Shown: in pieces, positions 7,671 to 16,981 of the stretch
Numbering within the stretch: position 1 is the stretch's first letter
How the letters are laid out: each line of letters opens with the position of its first letter
Assembly: GCF_004137255.1 (NCBI RefSeq)
Contig: NZ_SDWT01000001.1
Location: 1,488,001 to 1,552,000, forward strand
Reading direction: 5' to 3'
DNA: 64,000 nucleotides
Source of the DNA: Nocardioides oleivorans
Lineage (GTDB): Bacteria > Actinomycetota > Actinomycetes > Propionibacteriales > Nocardioidaceae
The notes under the pieces: model-generated
Told to the model about the DNA's origin: nothing
The model's input: only the letters and a program-made list of their open reading frames with translations
The model's database searches: none
Position numbers and translations under genes: made by a program

Positions 7671-10600
7671 TCAGCGCAGCGACCCCGGTCGGAGGCGGAT
7701 CGTCGCGCCGTTGTCCGATGTGTCGGGATCGCTGAGCTCGGACGACACGGTCGCGGTCACCCGCTTCGGCTTCCGCGTGGGCAGTCCCACGACGACGTAG
7801 AAGCGGACCGACTTGCCCGCACCGATGCTGCGGGTGAGGGTCACCGTGCGTCCGTCGCGCTCTGCGCGGTCCTGGATCCGGCGTACGACCCAGCCGTTCG
7901 GCAGTCGCATCGTCAGGGTCGCCTCGTCGGCGCGGGAAGTGCCGGCGTTGGTGGCGATGACCCGGATCCGGGCGACCGTCCCGGGCCCGGCCCACTCGGG
8001 CCGGAACGCCTGGAACTCCACGCCGAGGTCCGCCGACGGCAGCTGCGGGTCCGGGGTGGGGCTCGGGGTGGGGCTCGGGGTGGGGCTGGGCGTCGGCACG
8101 GGGACCGACGTCACGGTCAGGGCGTACGTCGCCGGGGTGAGGCCGCCCACCGCGGCGCGGCCCGCGACGGTCCCAGCCGACACGGCCGTGACCCGCGGGC
8201 TGGTCGCGGTGCCGTCCGCGCCGGTCTCGACCGTGGCGGTGGTCGCGCCGCCCGGGAAGGTCGCGGAGCCGCCGGTGCCGGGGAGCGTGAAGACCACCGA
8301 GGCGTCCTCGACGGTGTTGCCGGCCGCGTCGGTGACCGTGGCGACGAGCGGGTCGGCGAAGGTGCTGCCGGCGGCGGCACTCTGCCCGTCGCCGTCGGTG
8401 GCGTCCACGTGCGCGGCGGCTCCGGACGTCACGGTGAGCCCGTAGGTCGCCCTGTCGAGGTCCTCGACGGTGGCCGTCGCCGCCACGATGCCGGCTCGAA
8501 GGCCGCGAATCGTCGGGCTGGTCGCGCTGCCGCTCCGACCGGTGCTGACGGTGGCGGTGGTGGAGCCGCCGGCGAAAGTCGCGGTGCCGTCGATGCCAGG
8601 CAGCGCGAAGACCACCTCGACGCCCGCGACGCCGTTGCCGGCGGCGTCGCGCACCGTCGCGACGAGCGGGTCGTCGGCGTCGTCGCCGGACGTGATCGTC
8701 TGGCCGCCGCCCGAGGTCGCGGTGACCTCGGCAGGGTCGCCGGGGACGACGCTCAGGGCGAAGGTCGCGGCGTCGAGCCCGCCGACCGTGGCCGTGGCGG
8801 CGACCGCGCCGGCTCGCAGGCCGCGGATCACCGGGCTGGTCGCGTTGCCGTCCTGACCCGTGCTGACGGTGGCGGTGGTGGAGCCGCCGGCGAAGGTCGC
8901 GGTGCCGTCGGTGCCGGGCAATGCGAAGACCACCTCGGCGCCCGCGACGGCGTTGCCGGCCTCGTCCGTGACGGTCGCGACCAGCGGGTCGGCGGCCACG
9001 GTGCCGGAGGTGATCGTCTGACCACCGCCTGACGTGGCGAGGACCCGGTCGGGCGCACCCGCGAGCACGGTCAGGGCGAAGGTGGCGCTGCCGATCCCGT
9101 CCACCGATGCGGTCGCCGCGACCGGTCCCGCGAGCACGCCGCGCACGGCGGGACTGGTGGCCAGGCCGTTGGCGCCGGTGGTGACGGTGGCGGTCGTGCT
9201 GCCGCCGGCGAAGGTGGCGGAGCCGTTGGTGCCGGACAGGGTGAGCCCCACGTCGACACCGGAGACGGGGTTGCCGTCAACGTCGGTGACCCGGGTGACG
9301 AGCGGCGCGGCGAAATCGGTGCCCGACGCCGCCGACTGGTTGTCGCCGGAGACCACGGTGAGGCTGTGCGCCGGGCCGGCGAGGACGGTGATCGTCGTGG
9401 TGGGTCCGGACGTCCCGTCGTAGGACGACGTCACCGAGAAGGTGCCGGCACGGGTCGAGGTGCAGGTGTTGTCGGTGCAGGAGGCACCGGCAGTCGTGGT
9501 CGCGAACGTCGTCGTCGACGTCACGTCACCGGCGTACCCGCCGCCGCTGTCGGCGCCCTCGGCGGTCAGCGTGGTGCTGCCACCCGCGACGATCGTGTCG
9601 GGTGAGGCGGTCACGGAGCGGATGGCCACGGGGCGCGGCAGCTCGCCGAACAGGTTGCCGGTGCTCGACTGGCCGGGCGTCAGGCTGATCCCGAACGTGT
9701 CGTTGCCGGACGTGCTCACGTGCGTACCCGGCGTGTCGGCGCCGTCGTCGTAGGCCGACGGCTGCGTCTCGGTGACGCTGTAGGTCCCGGCACGGACGCC
9801 GGTGAACGTGAAGGCGCCGTTGCCTGCGGTCGTCGTGGTGAGGCTGACGGGCGTGCCCTGGGCGGTGGTGCCGACGAGCGAGATCGTGACGCCGGAGATC
9901 CCGGACTCACCGGTGCCGCGCTCGCCGTTGCGGTCGCGGTCGACGTACACCGCTCCCGACACCTCGCCCACGGTCGGGACGGCGACCGTGGTGCTGTCGC
10001 TCACGGTGCCGCCAAGGACGTCGGTCCCGGAGGCGGAGAGCGTGATGGCGTCGCCGGCGGCCGGCGCGGTCGCGGAGCAGGTGGCGGTGGCCGTGGCCCC
10101 GGCGGCGACCGAGGTCGCCGACAGCGGACCGCACGAGCCCTGCGCCGGGGTCAGGGTCAGGCCGGAGAGGGACGAGTCGCCGGTGTTCTTCGCCGACACC
10201 TGCAGGGTGATCGTCTGGCCGGTGGAGTACGTCGCCTGGTCGGGGACCGCGGTGAGCTGCAGGGAGGGGTTGATAACGTCGACAGGCACGTCGACGGTCG
10301 CCGAGAGCGAGCCACCCGCGACCGTCGCGTCGGCCGAGAAGGCGTACGTCGTGTCGGCGCCCGGTGCGGGCCCGCTGCAGGTGTAGGGGGCCTCGACGCC
10401 CTTGGTGAGCGGGCCGAGGCTGCGGGTGCAGTCGGTGAGGCCGGGCACGGTGACCGTGGCGCTCGTCGCGTCATCGCCGACCGGGGTGACGCCGACCGCG
10501 TAGGTGACGGTCTGGCCGGGGCGGAACGGGCCGGGGGTCGTGGTCGCGGCGCGGAGCTTGAGGTCGGCCACAGGCACCGAGAACGCGACGGTGGTGGCCA

Positions 10601-11729
10601 GGTAGGTGTCGTTCGACGTGCTGAACGTGACCGGGGCCGACGTGGCCCCCGCGGCGATGGGGTCGTCGACGGTGACCGTGTCGACGCTCATGTTGTTGAA
10701 CGTGCTGGGGTTGACCGAGCCGTCTGCCTGCGACACGAAGAAGTTGTTCGTGGAGCCCGTGCCGGGCTGGGCGATGTTGGTGCCGTTGAGCGCCAACCGG
10801 TCGCCGCTGATGTTGAAGTCGCCCTCGTAGGCCGCCACCGCGACCCGGCCGGCGCCGATCGCGCGGAAGCCGCTGGCGGTCATCGTGGTGGCCGGGTCGA
10901 TCGGGCTCTGTCGGACGTGTCCGTCGTAGACCATGACGTCGCGCAGCGGCAGGGTGTCGGTCGGGTCGTCGTAGACGACGTGGAGGTTCCAGCCGCCGAA
11001 GCAGCCGAAGCCCTGTGGGGTCCAGATGTTGCCGACGTCGATGGTGACGGGTGAGCCGGTGGGCGCGCCGGCGAGCTGGGCGGTGACGTCGGCGTACGCC
11101 GAGTAGAACTGCGGCTGGCTGGAGGGGACGCTGGCGAGGGCGTCGCGGGAGATGACCTTCGGTGCCTTGGTGACCGTCGCCGCGGTGCCGACGGTCAGCC
11201 GCACGGAGGTGCTCTCCGGGGTGCCCGCCGGGAGGACGGCCGTGCCGGCGCCGGCGAGGAACTGGCGGGTGTTACAGCCCGGCAGTGCCGAGACCGTGCC
11301 GTCGGCCAGCCGGATGGTGCCAGTGTCGCCGGCCCAGCTCAGCCGGGCGAAGGCCACCGTCGCGCCGGCCGGGATGGTGACGCTCGCGCGCGACGAGTTG
11401 TAGGTCGCGGCGCTGCCGTCGACGTCGGCCCACTGCATGTAGAAGGAGTCGTTGATGCCCGACGACTGGGTGTTGGTGCCGGCCTGGGCGGTCGCGCACT
11501 CGGTCTTCGACGTGCCGAAGGGGTCGGTCGGTGCGGTCTGCCCCGGGCACGCGGTGACGGTGTTGCCCACAGAGGTGACGTCGCCGTGCACGGAACCGCT
11601 GTAGTTCAGCGTGAAGGGGCGGACGACGGCGGCCTGCGCGGGCGAGGTGAGCCCGACCGCGGCCAGCGTGCCGGCGAGCACGGCGAGGACGACGGGAACG
11701 ACGGGCAGGGCGAAGCGGCGGCGGGGCAC
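7671..11729 (-). CDS. Large secreted repeat protein with SdrD-B-like and Big-1-like domains
   Basis: 1352 aa. The signal peptide ends near SPAQA. Order: an N-terminal beta-rich region of about 370 residues typical of DUF11-type surface proteins; two CARDB/DUF11-like domains; an SdrD-B-like domain (VYVDRDRNGERG, about residues 587-700); another Ig-like segment; four 106-residue Big-1-like repeats (about 783-1206); a Pro-Thr-Ser linker (PTPSPTPSPTPSPTP); and a C-terminal DUF11-like domain. No LPxTG or terminal membrane helix is visible, so it is probably secreted or held non-covalently. The GTG at 11729 is chosen because GGAGGT lies 5 nt upstream; an earlier GTG at 11756 lacks this. Adhesin or matrix role is inference. 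Confidence 0.85.
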   Translation of the reverse strand: MPRRRFALPVVPVVLAVLAGTLAAVGLTSPAQAAVVRPFTLNYSGSVHGDVTSVGNTVTACPGQTAPTDPFGTSKTECATAQAGTNTQSSGINDSFYMQWADVDGSAATYNSSRASVTIPAGATVAFARLSWAGDTGTIRLADGTVSALPGCNTRQFLAGAGTAVLPAGTPESTSVRLTVGTAATVTKAPKVISRDALASVPSSQPQFYSAYADVTAQLAGAPTGSPVTIDVGNIWTPQGFGCFGGWNLHVVYDDPTDTLPLRDVMVYDGHVRQSPIDPATTMTASGFRAIGAGRVAVAAYEGDFNISGDRLALNGTNIAQPGTGSTNNFFVSQADGSVNPSTFNNMSVDTVTVDDPIAAGATSAPVTFSTSNDTYLATTVAFSVPVADLKLRAATTTPGPFRPGQTVTYAVGVTPVGDDATSATVTVPGLTDCTRSLGPLTKGVEAPYTCSGPAPGADTTYAFSADATVAGGSLSATVDVPVDVINPSLQLTAVPDQATYSTGQTITLQVSAKNTGDSSLSGLTLTPAQGSCGPLSATSVAAGATATATCSATAPAAGDAITLSASGTDVLGGTVSDSTTVAVPTVGEVSGAVYVDRDRNGERGTGESGISGVTISLVGTTAQGTPVSLTTTTAGNGAFTFTGVRAGTYSVTETQPSAYDDGADTPGTHVSTSGNDTFGISLTPGQSSTGNLFGELPRPVAIRSVTASPDTIVAGGSTTLTAEGADSGGGYAGDVTSTTTFATTTAGASCTDNTCTSTRAGTFSVTSSYDGTSGPTTTITVLAGPAHSLTVVSGDNQSAASGTDFAAPLVTRVTDVDGNPVSGVDVGLTLSGTNGSATFAGGSTTATVTTGANGLATSPAVRGVLAGPVAATASVDGIGSATFALTVLAGAPDRVLATSGGGQTITSGTVAADPLVATVTDEAGNAVAGAEVVFALPGTDGTATFAGGSTTATVSTGQDGNATSPVIRGLRAGAVAATATVGGLDAATFALSVVPGDPAEVTATSGGGQTITSGDDADDPLVATVRDAAGNGVAGVEVVFALPGIDGTATFAGGSTTATVSTGRSGSATSPTIRGLRAGIVAATATVEDLDRATYGLTVTSGAAAHVDATDGDGQSAAAGSTFADPLVATVTDAAGNTVEDASVVFTLPGTGGSATFPGGATTATVETGADGTATSPRVTAVSAGTVAGRAAVGGLTPATYALTVTSVPVPTPSPTPSPTPSPTPDPQLPSADLGVEFQAFRPEWAGPGTVARIRVIATNAGTSRADEATLTMRLPNGWVVRRIQDRAERDGRTVTLTRSIGAGKSVRFYVVVGLPTRKPKRVTATVSSELSDPDTSDNGATIRLRPGSLR
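8112..9383 (-). repeat. Four in-frame 318-bp tandem repeats inside the surface-protein gene
   Basis: Equivalent sequence (the complement of CTGACCGTG at the end of each domain) recurs at 8112, 8430, 8748 and 9066, with the next boundary at 9384: a constant 318 bp, or 106 codons, per Big-1-like domain. Two middle copies are most alike (both share GGGQTITSG and ATFAGGSTTATVSTG), pointing to a recent duplication. Such arrays commonly change copy number by recombination. Confidence 0.85.
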
Positions 11730-12213
11730 GACGGACCTCCTGGAGGGGCGTCGCACGAGCGGCGCCGGGTGCCACGAAATCTAGGGCGAACCGCGCCGGT
11801 GCACCGCCGAACGGAGAATTCTGTCGGGGGTCGTGAGCCGACGCTCAGCCGAAGGACGTGCCGGCGCGCGGCGACGCCGCGTTGCGCCCGGTGGTCCGTG
11901 CGCCTGCCGGCGGCCCGGCGGGCAGCGAAGCGGCGTCGACCCCGCCCAGCAGGCGGCGTACGGACAGCGTGACTGCACTCATGGAATCCCCATTCCCCAC
12001 GTCAGGACCCGCAGCGTGACCCCCCACGCACCAGCACGGATGCCCTTGTTGCTGCCGAGGTTAACCACGAGTCCGTGGCCGCGGGGACCGAACGGCGTGG
12101 AATCCGTCGATCCGATCCGAAAGTAGGACGATAACCGCGCCCGTGGTCTGGACCACCGGCGCGCGCGTCGGACGTCCCCCGCAGCGGTGTGCGTGCGTGC
12201 CATGCTTTCTCGC
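11730..12213. promoter_or_regulatory. Divergent intergenic region between surface protein and GDPD genes
   Basis: 484 bp without a confident gene. It must hold the promoter and Shine-Dalgarno (complement of 11735-11740) of the surface-protein gene to the left. To the right, CATGCT 7 nt before the ATG at 12214 could be a weak -10. A short stem CCACGAG/...CCGTGG lies near 12066-12079. One small reading frame (11845-11982) is listed separately with low confidence. Confidence 0.4.
11845..11982 (-). CDS. Possible small protein (45 aa), doubtful
   Basis: Short open frame starting MSAVTLSVRRLLGGV with GGGGAT close upstream of the ATG. The composition (Ala, Pro, Gly, Arg) is what random reading of high-GC DNA gives, and I recognise no family. 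It is noted because it lies in an otherwise empty 484 bp region and its first 15 residues could form an amphipathic helix. More likely not a gene. Confidence 0.15.
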   Translation of the reverse strand: MSAVTLSVRRLLGGVDAASLPAGPPAGARTTGRNAASPRAGTSFG

Positions 12214-13047
12214 ATGCGTCGCACGCCGCGCCTCCGCCGCACCCGGGAGCGGCAGGGCGAGTCCCGCACCCGGCCCCAGGTCGTCGCGCACCGCGGGAGC
12301 AGCCACGACACCCCCGAGCACACGCTCGAGGCCTACGTGAAGGCGCTCGACGAGGGCTCGGAGGCGCTCGAGTGCGACGTGCGGTTGACCGCCGACGGGC
12401 ACCTCGTGTGCGTCCACGACCGCGACCTGAGGCGTACGACGTCCACGATGGGGCTCGTGTCGACGATGAGCCTGGCCGAGCTCGACGAGCTCGACTTCGC
12501 CTCGTGGAAGAGCCCGTGGTCCGATCTCGACGACGAGGCCCCCGAGCGCGACCCGATGCAGGGCAAGGTGCTGACGCTGCGCAAGCTGCTCGAGACCGTC
12601 GCCGACTACGACCGGCACGTCGAGCTCGCGATCGAGACCAAGCACCCGACGAGGTACGGCGGGCTGGTCGAGCGGCGCCTGGTCGAGGCGCTCGACGAGG
12701 TCGGCTGGGCAGGGGCGGGCTCGCCGGCCCGGATCATGAGCTTCTCGGTCAACGCGATGAACCGCGTACGCCGCCTCGCGCCCGAGCTCGACATCGTGAT
12801 GCTCGTCGACAAGGCCCACCACTGGCCGGTCCTGCGGCCCCTCGTCGCGGACGACTGGATCATCGGTCCCGGGGTCGAGGAGCTGCGCGACCACCCGGGC
12901 CTGGGCAAGCACCTGGTGAAGGCCGGCCGCGAGGTCCACGTGTGGACCGTGAACACCGCCGACGACCTGCAGGTCTGCCTCGACCTCGGCGTCACCGCCG
13001 TGATCACCGACCGCCCGAAGTTCATCCTCGACCTGCTCGACTCCTGA
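12214..13047 (+). CDS. Glycerophosphodiester phosphodiesterase
   Basis: 277 aa GDPD-family TIM barrel that hydrolyses glycerophosphodiesters to an alcohol plus glycerol-3-phosphate. The diagnostic N-terminal block is AHRGSSHDTPEHTLEAY, with the catalytic-site ALECDVRLTADGHLVCVHD following and ELAIETKHPTRYG carrying further metal ligands. The C-terminal VHVWTVNTADDLQ and VTAVITDRP blocks are also conserved. No signal peptide, so cytosolic. The start is uncertain: ATG 12214 is preferred because a CATGCT hexamer lies 7 nt upstream; ATG 12202 is the alternative. The product could feed the PlsB pathway encoded at 55 kb. Confidence 0.88.
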   Translation: MRRTPRLRRTRERQGESRTRPQVVAHRGSSHDTPEHTLEAYVKALDEGSEALECDVRLTADGHLVCVHDRDLRRTTSTMGLVSTMSLAELDELDFASWKSPWSDLDDEAPERDPMQGKVLTLRKLLETVADYDRHVELAIETKHPTRYGGLVERRLVEALDEVGWAGAGSPARIMSFSVNAMNRVRRLAPELDIVMLVDKAHHWPVLRPLVADDWIIGPGVEELRDHPGLGKHLVKAGREVHVWTVNTADDLQVCLDLGVTAVITDRPKFILDLLDS

Positions 13048-13099
13048 GCGCCGCTCGCGGAAGCCCGGTCGCGAGACCGGCCCGACTAGGGTTCGCCCC

Positions 13100-14032
13100 A
13101 TGGCCAAGAAGTCCCGCAGCACGCAGACGTCCGCTTCCCGCACCGAGGGCGAGGTCGGACCCCGCCAGCCCTGCCCCTGTGGGTCGGGCAAGCGCTACAA
13201 GGCCTGCCACGGTGCGGCCGGTGGCGCCGCGCCCACCTTCGTGGCGCGCCCGTTCGAGGGCATGCCCGCCGAGTGCGACGTGATCGCGCTGCGCGAGCTG
13301 GTCCCGGCCGCGACCGCCCCGCTCACCCTCAAGGCCGGCGGCCCGAACGTCCGCCTCGCCACCCTGCTCCCGGGTGCCGCACCCGCGATGGTCCGCGACT
13401 CCGGGGACATCTGGCTCGGCCTCCAGGTCCAGCACTCCTACGGCAACCCGGCCCGCGACCTCGGAGCCGTCCTCGAGGCCGCGCTCGCCACCGAGGAGGC
13501 CGGCATCGTCGGGCTGATGAGCGCCCCCGGCGACGGCCCGAGCATCCAGGACCTGATCTCCGACACGAGCCTCGACATCACCGTCCACGACGGCTTCGAG
13601 TACTGGATCGACGACATCCCCGAGCGCGACGCCAGCATGGAGGCCGCCCTCGAGCAGGCCAACGGCGGCGTGATGCCGACCAGCCGGCTCACCTCGGTCG
13701 AGGCGGCGTACTGGACCAACGTCGGCACCAAGGAGCACCTGCGCTGGGTGATGCCGCACCCCGAGGACCAGCTGCTCGACGCGCTCGCCCGGCTGCACGC
13801 CGCCGGCCAGGACTCGGTGGCCGACGGCTCGCGCTTCGTGGGCATGTTCCGCGCCCACGGACTCCTGGCCCCGGTGTGGGACCTGCCCGTCGGGACGGGC
13901 GCCGAGGTGCTCGAGGAGCCGGCCGCGAGGTTCGCCTCCGACCTCGCCGAGGCGCTGCAGGGAGGCGACCTCTCGGCGGCCGAGCGGTCGGCCCGTGCGG
14001 GACTCGCCAACCGTCAGGTGACGATCCGGTAA
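13100..14032 (+). CDS. DUF5926 family protein with SEC-C zinc motif
   Basis: 310 aa cytosolic protein. A Lys/Ser-rich N-terminus is followed by the SEC-C motif PCPCGSGKRYKACHG (about residues 28-42), which binds zinc in SecA and many other proteins. The remainder matches the actinobacterial DUF5926 family. Role unknown; SEC-C domains often mediate contact with ribosome- or translocon-associated partners, which is only suggestive here. A TAGGGT at 13087-13092 ends 7 nt before the ATG, so the mRNA is probably leaderless. A strong hairpin follows the gene. Confidence 0.85.
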   Translation: MAKKSRSTQTSASRTEGEVGPRQPCPCGSGKRYKACHGAAGGAAPTFVARPFEGMPAECDVIALRELVPAATAPLTLKAGGPNVRLATLLPGAAPAMVRDSGDIWLGLQVQHSYGNPARDLGAVLEAALATEEAGIVGLMSAPGDGPSIQDLISDTSLDITVHDGFEYWIDDIPERDASMEAALEQANGGVMPTSRLTSVEAAYWTNVGTKEHLRWVMPHPEDQLLDALARLHAAGQDSVADGSRFVGMFRAHGLLAPVWDLPVGTGAEVLEEPAARFASDLAEALQGGDLSAAERSARAGLANRQVTIR

Positions 14033-14117
14033 GGGCCCTCCTACGGCTTGGCCACGTGTCGAACACAACCGGGCCAATGGTTGTGCGTGCGCTCACGAGC
14101 GGAGTAGATTCACTTTC

Positions 14118-14157
14118 GCCCGGTCGTTGTCGTTTCCCCCGTCGACAACGACCGGGC
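14118..14157. terminator. Bidirectional hairpin terminator between convergent genes
   Basis: Perfect 15-bp inverted repeat GCCCGGTCGTTGTCG (14118-14132) / CGACAACGACCGGGC (14143-14157) with a 10-nt loop. It sits between the stop of the DUF5926 gene and the stop of the cyclase gene. No T-tract follows on the + strand, as is common in high-GC actinobacteria. Confidence 0.75.
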
Positions 14158-14159
14158 AC

Positions 14160-15191
14160 TCACATTTCATGCGCCCTGACGCGCCAGGCCTCCAGATTCC
14201 TGAAGCCCTTGGCCGAGATCCGGCGCAGCCGGCGAAAGCGCCAGGCGGCCCCGTCCTGCTCCTCGGGCTCGCCGTCCTCGTCGCGCGCGACCAGGGCCTC
14301 GTGGACCCCGGCGTCGACCAGCACGGACCCCGGGCGCGCGGCCGAGGTCAGTCGGGAGGCCGCGTTGACGGTCGAGCCGAACACGTCTCCGAGACGTCGT
14401 ACGACGGCACCGTGCGCGATGCCGACCCGCACCGCCGGGAAGGGGTCGTCCTCGTCGTCCCCCCGCGCGGTCAGCGCCAGCGCGATCTGGACGGCCGCGG
14501 CGGGATCGGCGACGGTGAAGAGCACCTCGTCGCCGATCGTCTTGATGACCTGACCGCCGTGGTCGACGACGAGCGTGGTCGTGTCCTGCTCGAAGCCGTC
14601 GACCCACGCCACGAGCTCGGCCCCGTCGAGGCGGCGGCTCTGCGCGGTGTAGCCGACGATGTCGACGAAGCAGACCGACGTCTCGGCCTCCCCGATCGTG
14701 ATCGCGGCGCCGTCCTCGAGGAGGTGCTGGGAGGCGTTGGCGAGGTGGCGTCGCCAGACGTAGGTCTGGAGCGCCTCGACTCGTGGCAGCACGTCGGTGG
14801 CCAGCTCGGCCAGGTGGGTCGCCGGGTCGTCCGACTCGGCGGCGAGCCCCACCAGAAGCGAGGCCTGCCACTCCGCGAGCCGGGCATAGCTCCGGCCCCA
14901 CGTGCGGACGAGCGCGGCCTGCTGCTCGGGCGGGAGGATGCCCATCCGCACCAGGTCGGAGGCCAGTCGCAGCGCCTCCACGTCGCTCTCGGCGAACGCC
15001 CGGTCCTCGTCGCTGTGGTGCGGGAAGCCGAGCTGGTGCCACAGCGCCATGGCGTCCTCGAGGGGTACGCCGGCGCGCGCGGCGACCTCGTGCTGGGTCA
15101 GGCCGGGTGCCTCGCCCAGGAGGAAGGCCTCCATCGCCTCGGCGACCTCGGCGGGGACCTCCAGCGGGGGCGTCGCCTCCTCCGCGCTCAT
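14160..15191 (-). CDS. Class III adenylate/guanylate cyclase with N-terminal helical domain
   Basis: 343 aa soluble cyclase that should make cAMP (or cGMP). The cyclase homology domain occupies about residues 165-320. Metal-binding aspartates are in CFVDIVGYTAQSRR and in KTIGDEVLFT, and the transition-state block DVFGSTVNAASRL carries Asn and Arg. The N-terminal 150 residues are helical and begin with an HTH-like or regulatory segment (GLTQHEVAARAGVP), as in the pH-sensing-type mycobacterial cyclases. It follows the cyclic-nucleotide-binding gene by 5 nt on the same strand, so the two form an operon: producer and sensor of the same messenger. Confidence 0.85.
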   Translation of the reverse strand: MSAEEATPPLEVPAEVAEAMEAFLLGEAPGLTQHEVAARAGVPLEDAMALWHQLGFPHHSDEDRAFAESDVEALRLASDLVRMGILPPEQQAALVRTWGRSYARLAEWQASLLVGLAAESDDPATHLAELATDVLPRVEALQTYVWRRHLANASQHLLEDGAAITIGEAETSVCFVDIVGYTAQSRRLDGAELVAWVDGFEQDTTTLVVDHGGQVIKTIGDEVLFTVADPAAAVQIALALTARGDDEDDPFPAVRVGIAHGAVVRRLGDVFGSTVNAASRLTSAARPGSVLVDAGVHEALVARDEDGEPEEQDGAAWRFRRLRRISAKGFRNLEAWRVRAHEM

Positions 15192-15196
15192 GCCGA

Positions 15197-15571
15197 TCAG
15201 CCGCCGGCGGCGCGTCCGGCCGCGGCCGCGCGCAGGGCCGCACCGAAGGCCGGGACCTCGTCGACGAGCTCCGCGAGCCGCTCGCTGGTGAAGTGGACGA
15301 CCCGGAGCGGGGTGAGGGCCACGACCGTGGCCGAGCGCAGCGTCCTGTTGACGATCGCGGCCTCGCCGACCACGGAGCCGGCGCCGAGGGTGGCGACCTC
15401 GACGCCGCCCTTGCGGACCGACACCTCGCCCTCGGTGATCAGGTAGGCCTTGTCGGCGGGGGTGCTCTCGGCGATCGGCGACCAGCCCTGCGGCAGGGTC
15501 AGCGCCCGGCCGGCCGCGATCACGCGCTCGGCGTCGGCCGGGCTCAGGGCATCCAGAATGGACTCAGTCAT
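15197..15571 (-). CDS. Cyclic nucleotide-binding domain protein
   Basis: 124 aa, a single cNMP-binding beta-roll with almost nothing attached. The phosphate-binding cassette is recognisable in LGAGSVVGEAAIVNRTLRSATV: the GE and the Arg before SATV are the residues that contact the cyclic phosphate. There is no HTH, so it is not a CRP-type transcription factor; it may act by protein contact, perhaps on the cyclase encoded 5 nt downstream. ATG start at 15571. The long Leu/Ala helix at the C-terminus could be the interaction surface. Specific role is inference. Confidence 0.85.
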   Translation of the reverse strand: MTESILDALSPADAERVIAAGRALTLPQGWSPIAESTPADKAYLITEGEVSVRKGGVEVATLGAGSVVGEAAIVNRTLRSATVVALTPLRVVHFTSERLAELVDEVPAFGAALRAAAAGRAAGG

Positions 15572-15640
15572 GCCTGCTCAACGAGTCACGCACCGGGACG
15601 TGACGGACTTTCGGTCAACAGTCGTGCACTGAGTCGCGGA

Positions 15641-16867
15641 TCACTCCGCGTGGAGCGGCTCGCGCGAGATCGGGCAGCTCATGCAGCGCGGCCCGCCGCG
15701 ACCCGAGCCGAGCTCGGAACCGGCGATCCGGACGACCTCAATGCCGGCGTCCTCGAGCCGGTCGTTGGTCTCGTCGTTGCGCTCGTAGGCGACCGCCACC
15801 CGCGGTGCGAGGGCCAGGGTGTTGTTGCCGTCGTCCCACTGCTCGCGCTCGGCGGTGACCGGGTCGAGGCCGGTGTCGATCTGGTGCAGCGTGTCGATCT
15901 GCATCGCCTTGGCCGCGGCGACCAGGAAGGGCTCCGAGCCGCTGACCTCGAGCTCGAGGTCGGCCTCGTCGTCGCCGCTGCCCGACATCGTGACCGTCAC
16001 CGCCCGGAGGTTGTCGGCGACGTTGGGGTACATCACGACCTTGTCGACGTCGACCATCGTGCAGACGGTGTCGAGGTGCATCGTGGCGCGCTCCTGCGCG
16101 ATCGGCACGGCCAGCACGGTGTGGGCGAGGCCCGCGTGGAAGACCTGGCGGGCGAGCCGCTCCACGCCGGCGGGGGTCGTACGCTCCCCGACGCCGACCG
16201 CGATCACGCCGGGCGCGAGGAGCAGCACGTCGCCGCCCTCGACGTGCTCGTTGTGCCAGCCGTGGATCTTGCGGGTGCCGGCGAAGCGCGGGTGCTCGGT
16301 GTAGATCAGCTCGGTCAGCTGGGTCTCTCGCTTGCGCGCCGGCATGGCGAGGCTGGTGACGGCGACGCGGTCGCGCACCCACACGCTGGAGTCGCGCGTG
16401 AAGAGCAGGTTCGGCAGCGGGTCGACGAGGAAGTCGTGGGGGTCGAGCAGGCTGGTGACCAGGCCGTGGCCGCCCTTGACCTCGTCGTTGCGGATGCCCG
16501 AGGTCAGCACGTCGGTGAGCTCGGCCGGGGAGAGGTCCTTGAGCGCGGTCGCGAGGTAGCGGCGCATCGTGTCGCCGAGGTGCAGGCCCGAGAGCGCGCT
16601 CGTGATCGCGTGGTTGCGGGCGAGCTCGCTGTCGAGGGTCTCGGTGAGCAGGTCGGTGAGGTAGAGCACCTCCACTCCGCGGTTGCGCAGCGTCTCGGCG
16701 AACGCGTCGTGCTCCTCCTGCGCCCGGCTGACCCACGGGATCCCGTCGAAGAGGAGGCGGTCGTTGTTGCGGGGCGTGAGCCGCTTCAGCTCGTTGCCGG
16801 GCCGGTGGAGCATGACGGTCGCCAGCCGGCCGACCTCGCTGTCCGCGCCGTGGGGAGTCTGTGCCAT
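15641..16867 (-). CDS. arcA: Arginine deiminase
   Basis: 408 aa, full length, cytosolic. Hydrolyses arginine to citrulline and ammonia, first step of the ADI pathway. Catalytic-site blocks are present: FDGIPW near the N-terminus, the HVEGGD block in the middle, and the nucleophilic Cys in [10 protein letters not shown] at the C-terminus. The ATG at 16867 is preceded by TAGAGT (complement of 16874-16879) with 6 nt spacing, so a leaderless message. No arcB, arcC or arcD is adjacent; energy-yielding arginine fermentation is therefore not evident here. A palindromic repeat element lies just upstream. Confidence 0.93.
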   Translation of the reverse strand: MAQTPHGADSEVGRLATVMLHRPGNELKRLTPRNNDRLLFDGIPWVSRAQEEHDAFAETLRNRGVEVLYLTDLLTETLDSELARNHAITSALSGLHLGDTMRRYLATALKDLSPAELTDVLTSGIRNDEVKGGHGLVTSLLDPHDFLVDPLPNLLFTRDSSVWVRDRVAVTSLAMPARKRETQLTELIYTEHPRFAGTRKIHGWHNEHVEGGDVLLLAPGVIAVGVGERTTPAGVERLARQVFHAGLAHTVLAVPIAQERATMHLDTVCTMVDVDKVVMYPNVADNLRAVTVTMSGSGDDEADLELEVSGSEPFLVAAAKAMQIDTLHQIDTGLDPVTAEREQWDDGNNTLALAPRVAVAYERNDETNDRLEDAGIEVVRIAGSELGSGRGGPRCMSCPISREPLHAE

Positions 16868-16898
16868 GGCGCGACTCTAGTGCGTCCGACCGCGGGGA

Positions 16899-16958
16899 CA
16901 CGTGTCCGAGATGTCGCCCTCGAACCTCGCCCCGAGGGGCAGGATCGCGGACACGTGT
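16899..16958. repeat. Palindromic element A, copy 1
   Basis: 60-nt hairpin element. Outer arms ACACGTGTCCG (16899-16909) and CGGACACGTGT (16948-16958) are perfect complements, and inner CCCTCG/CGAGGG can extend the structure. A second copy in the same orientation lies at 17974-18034. The two bracket the nuclease-like gene at 16982-17908. It lies between the arcA promoter and that gene's stop. Confidence 0.85.
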
Positions 16959-16981
16959 GGAGGACGGGTCGGGGTACGGCG

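Noticed and set aside
11845..11982. Small 45-aa protein in the 11.7-12.2 kb gap
   Set aside because: Kept only as a very low-confidence feature; composition is typical of chance frames in high-GC DNA.
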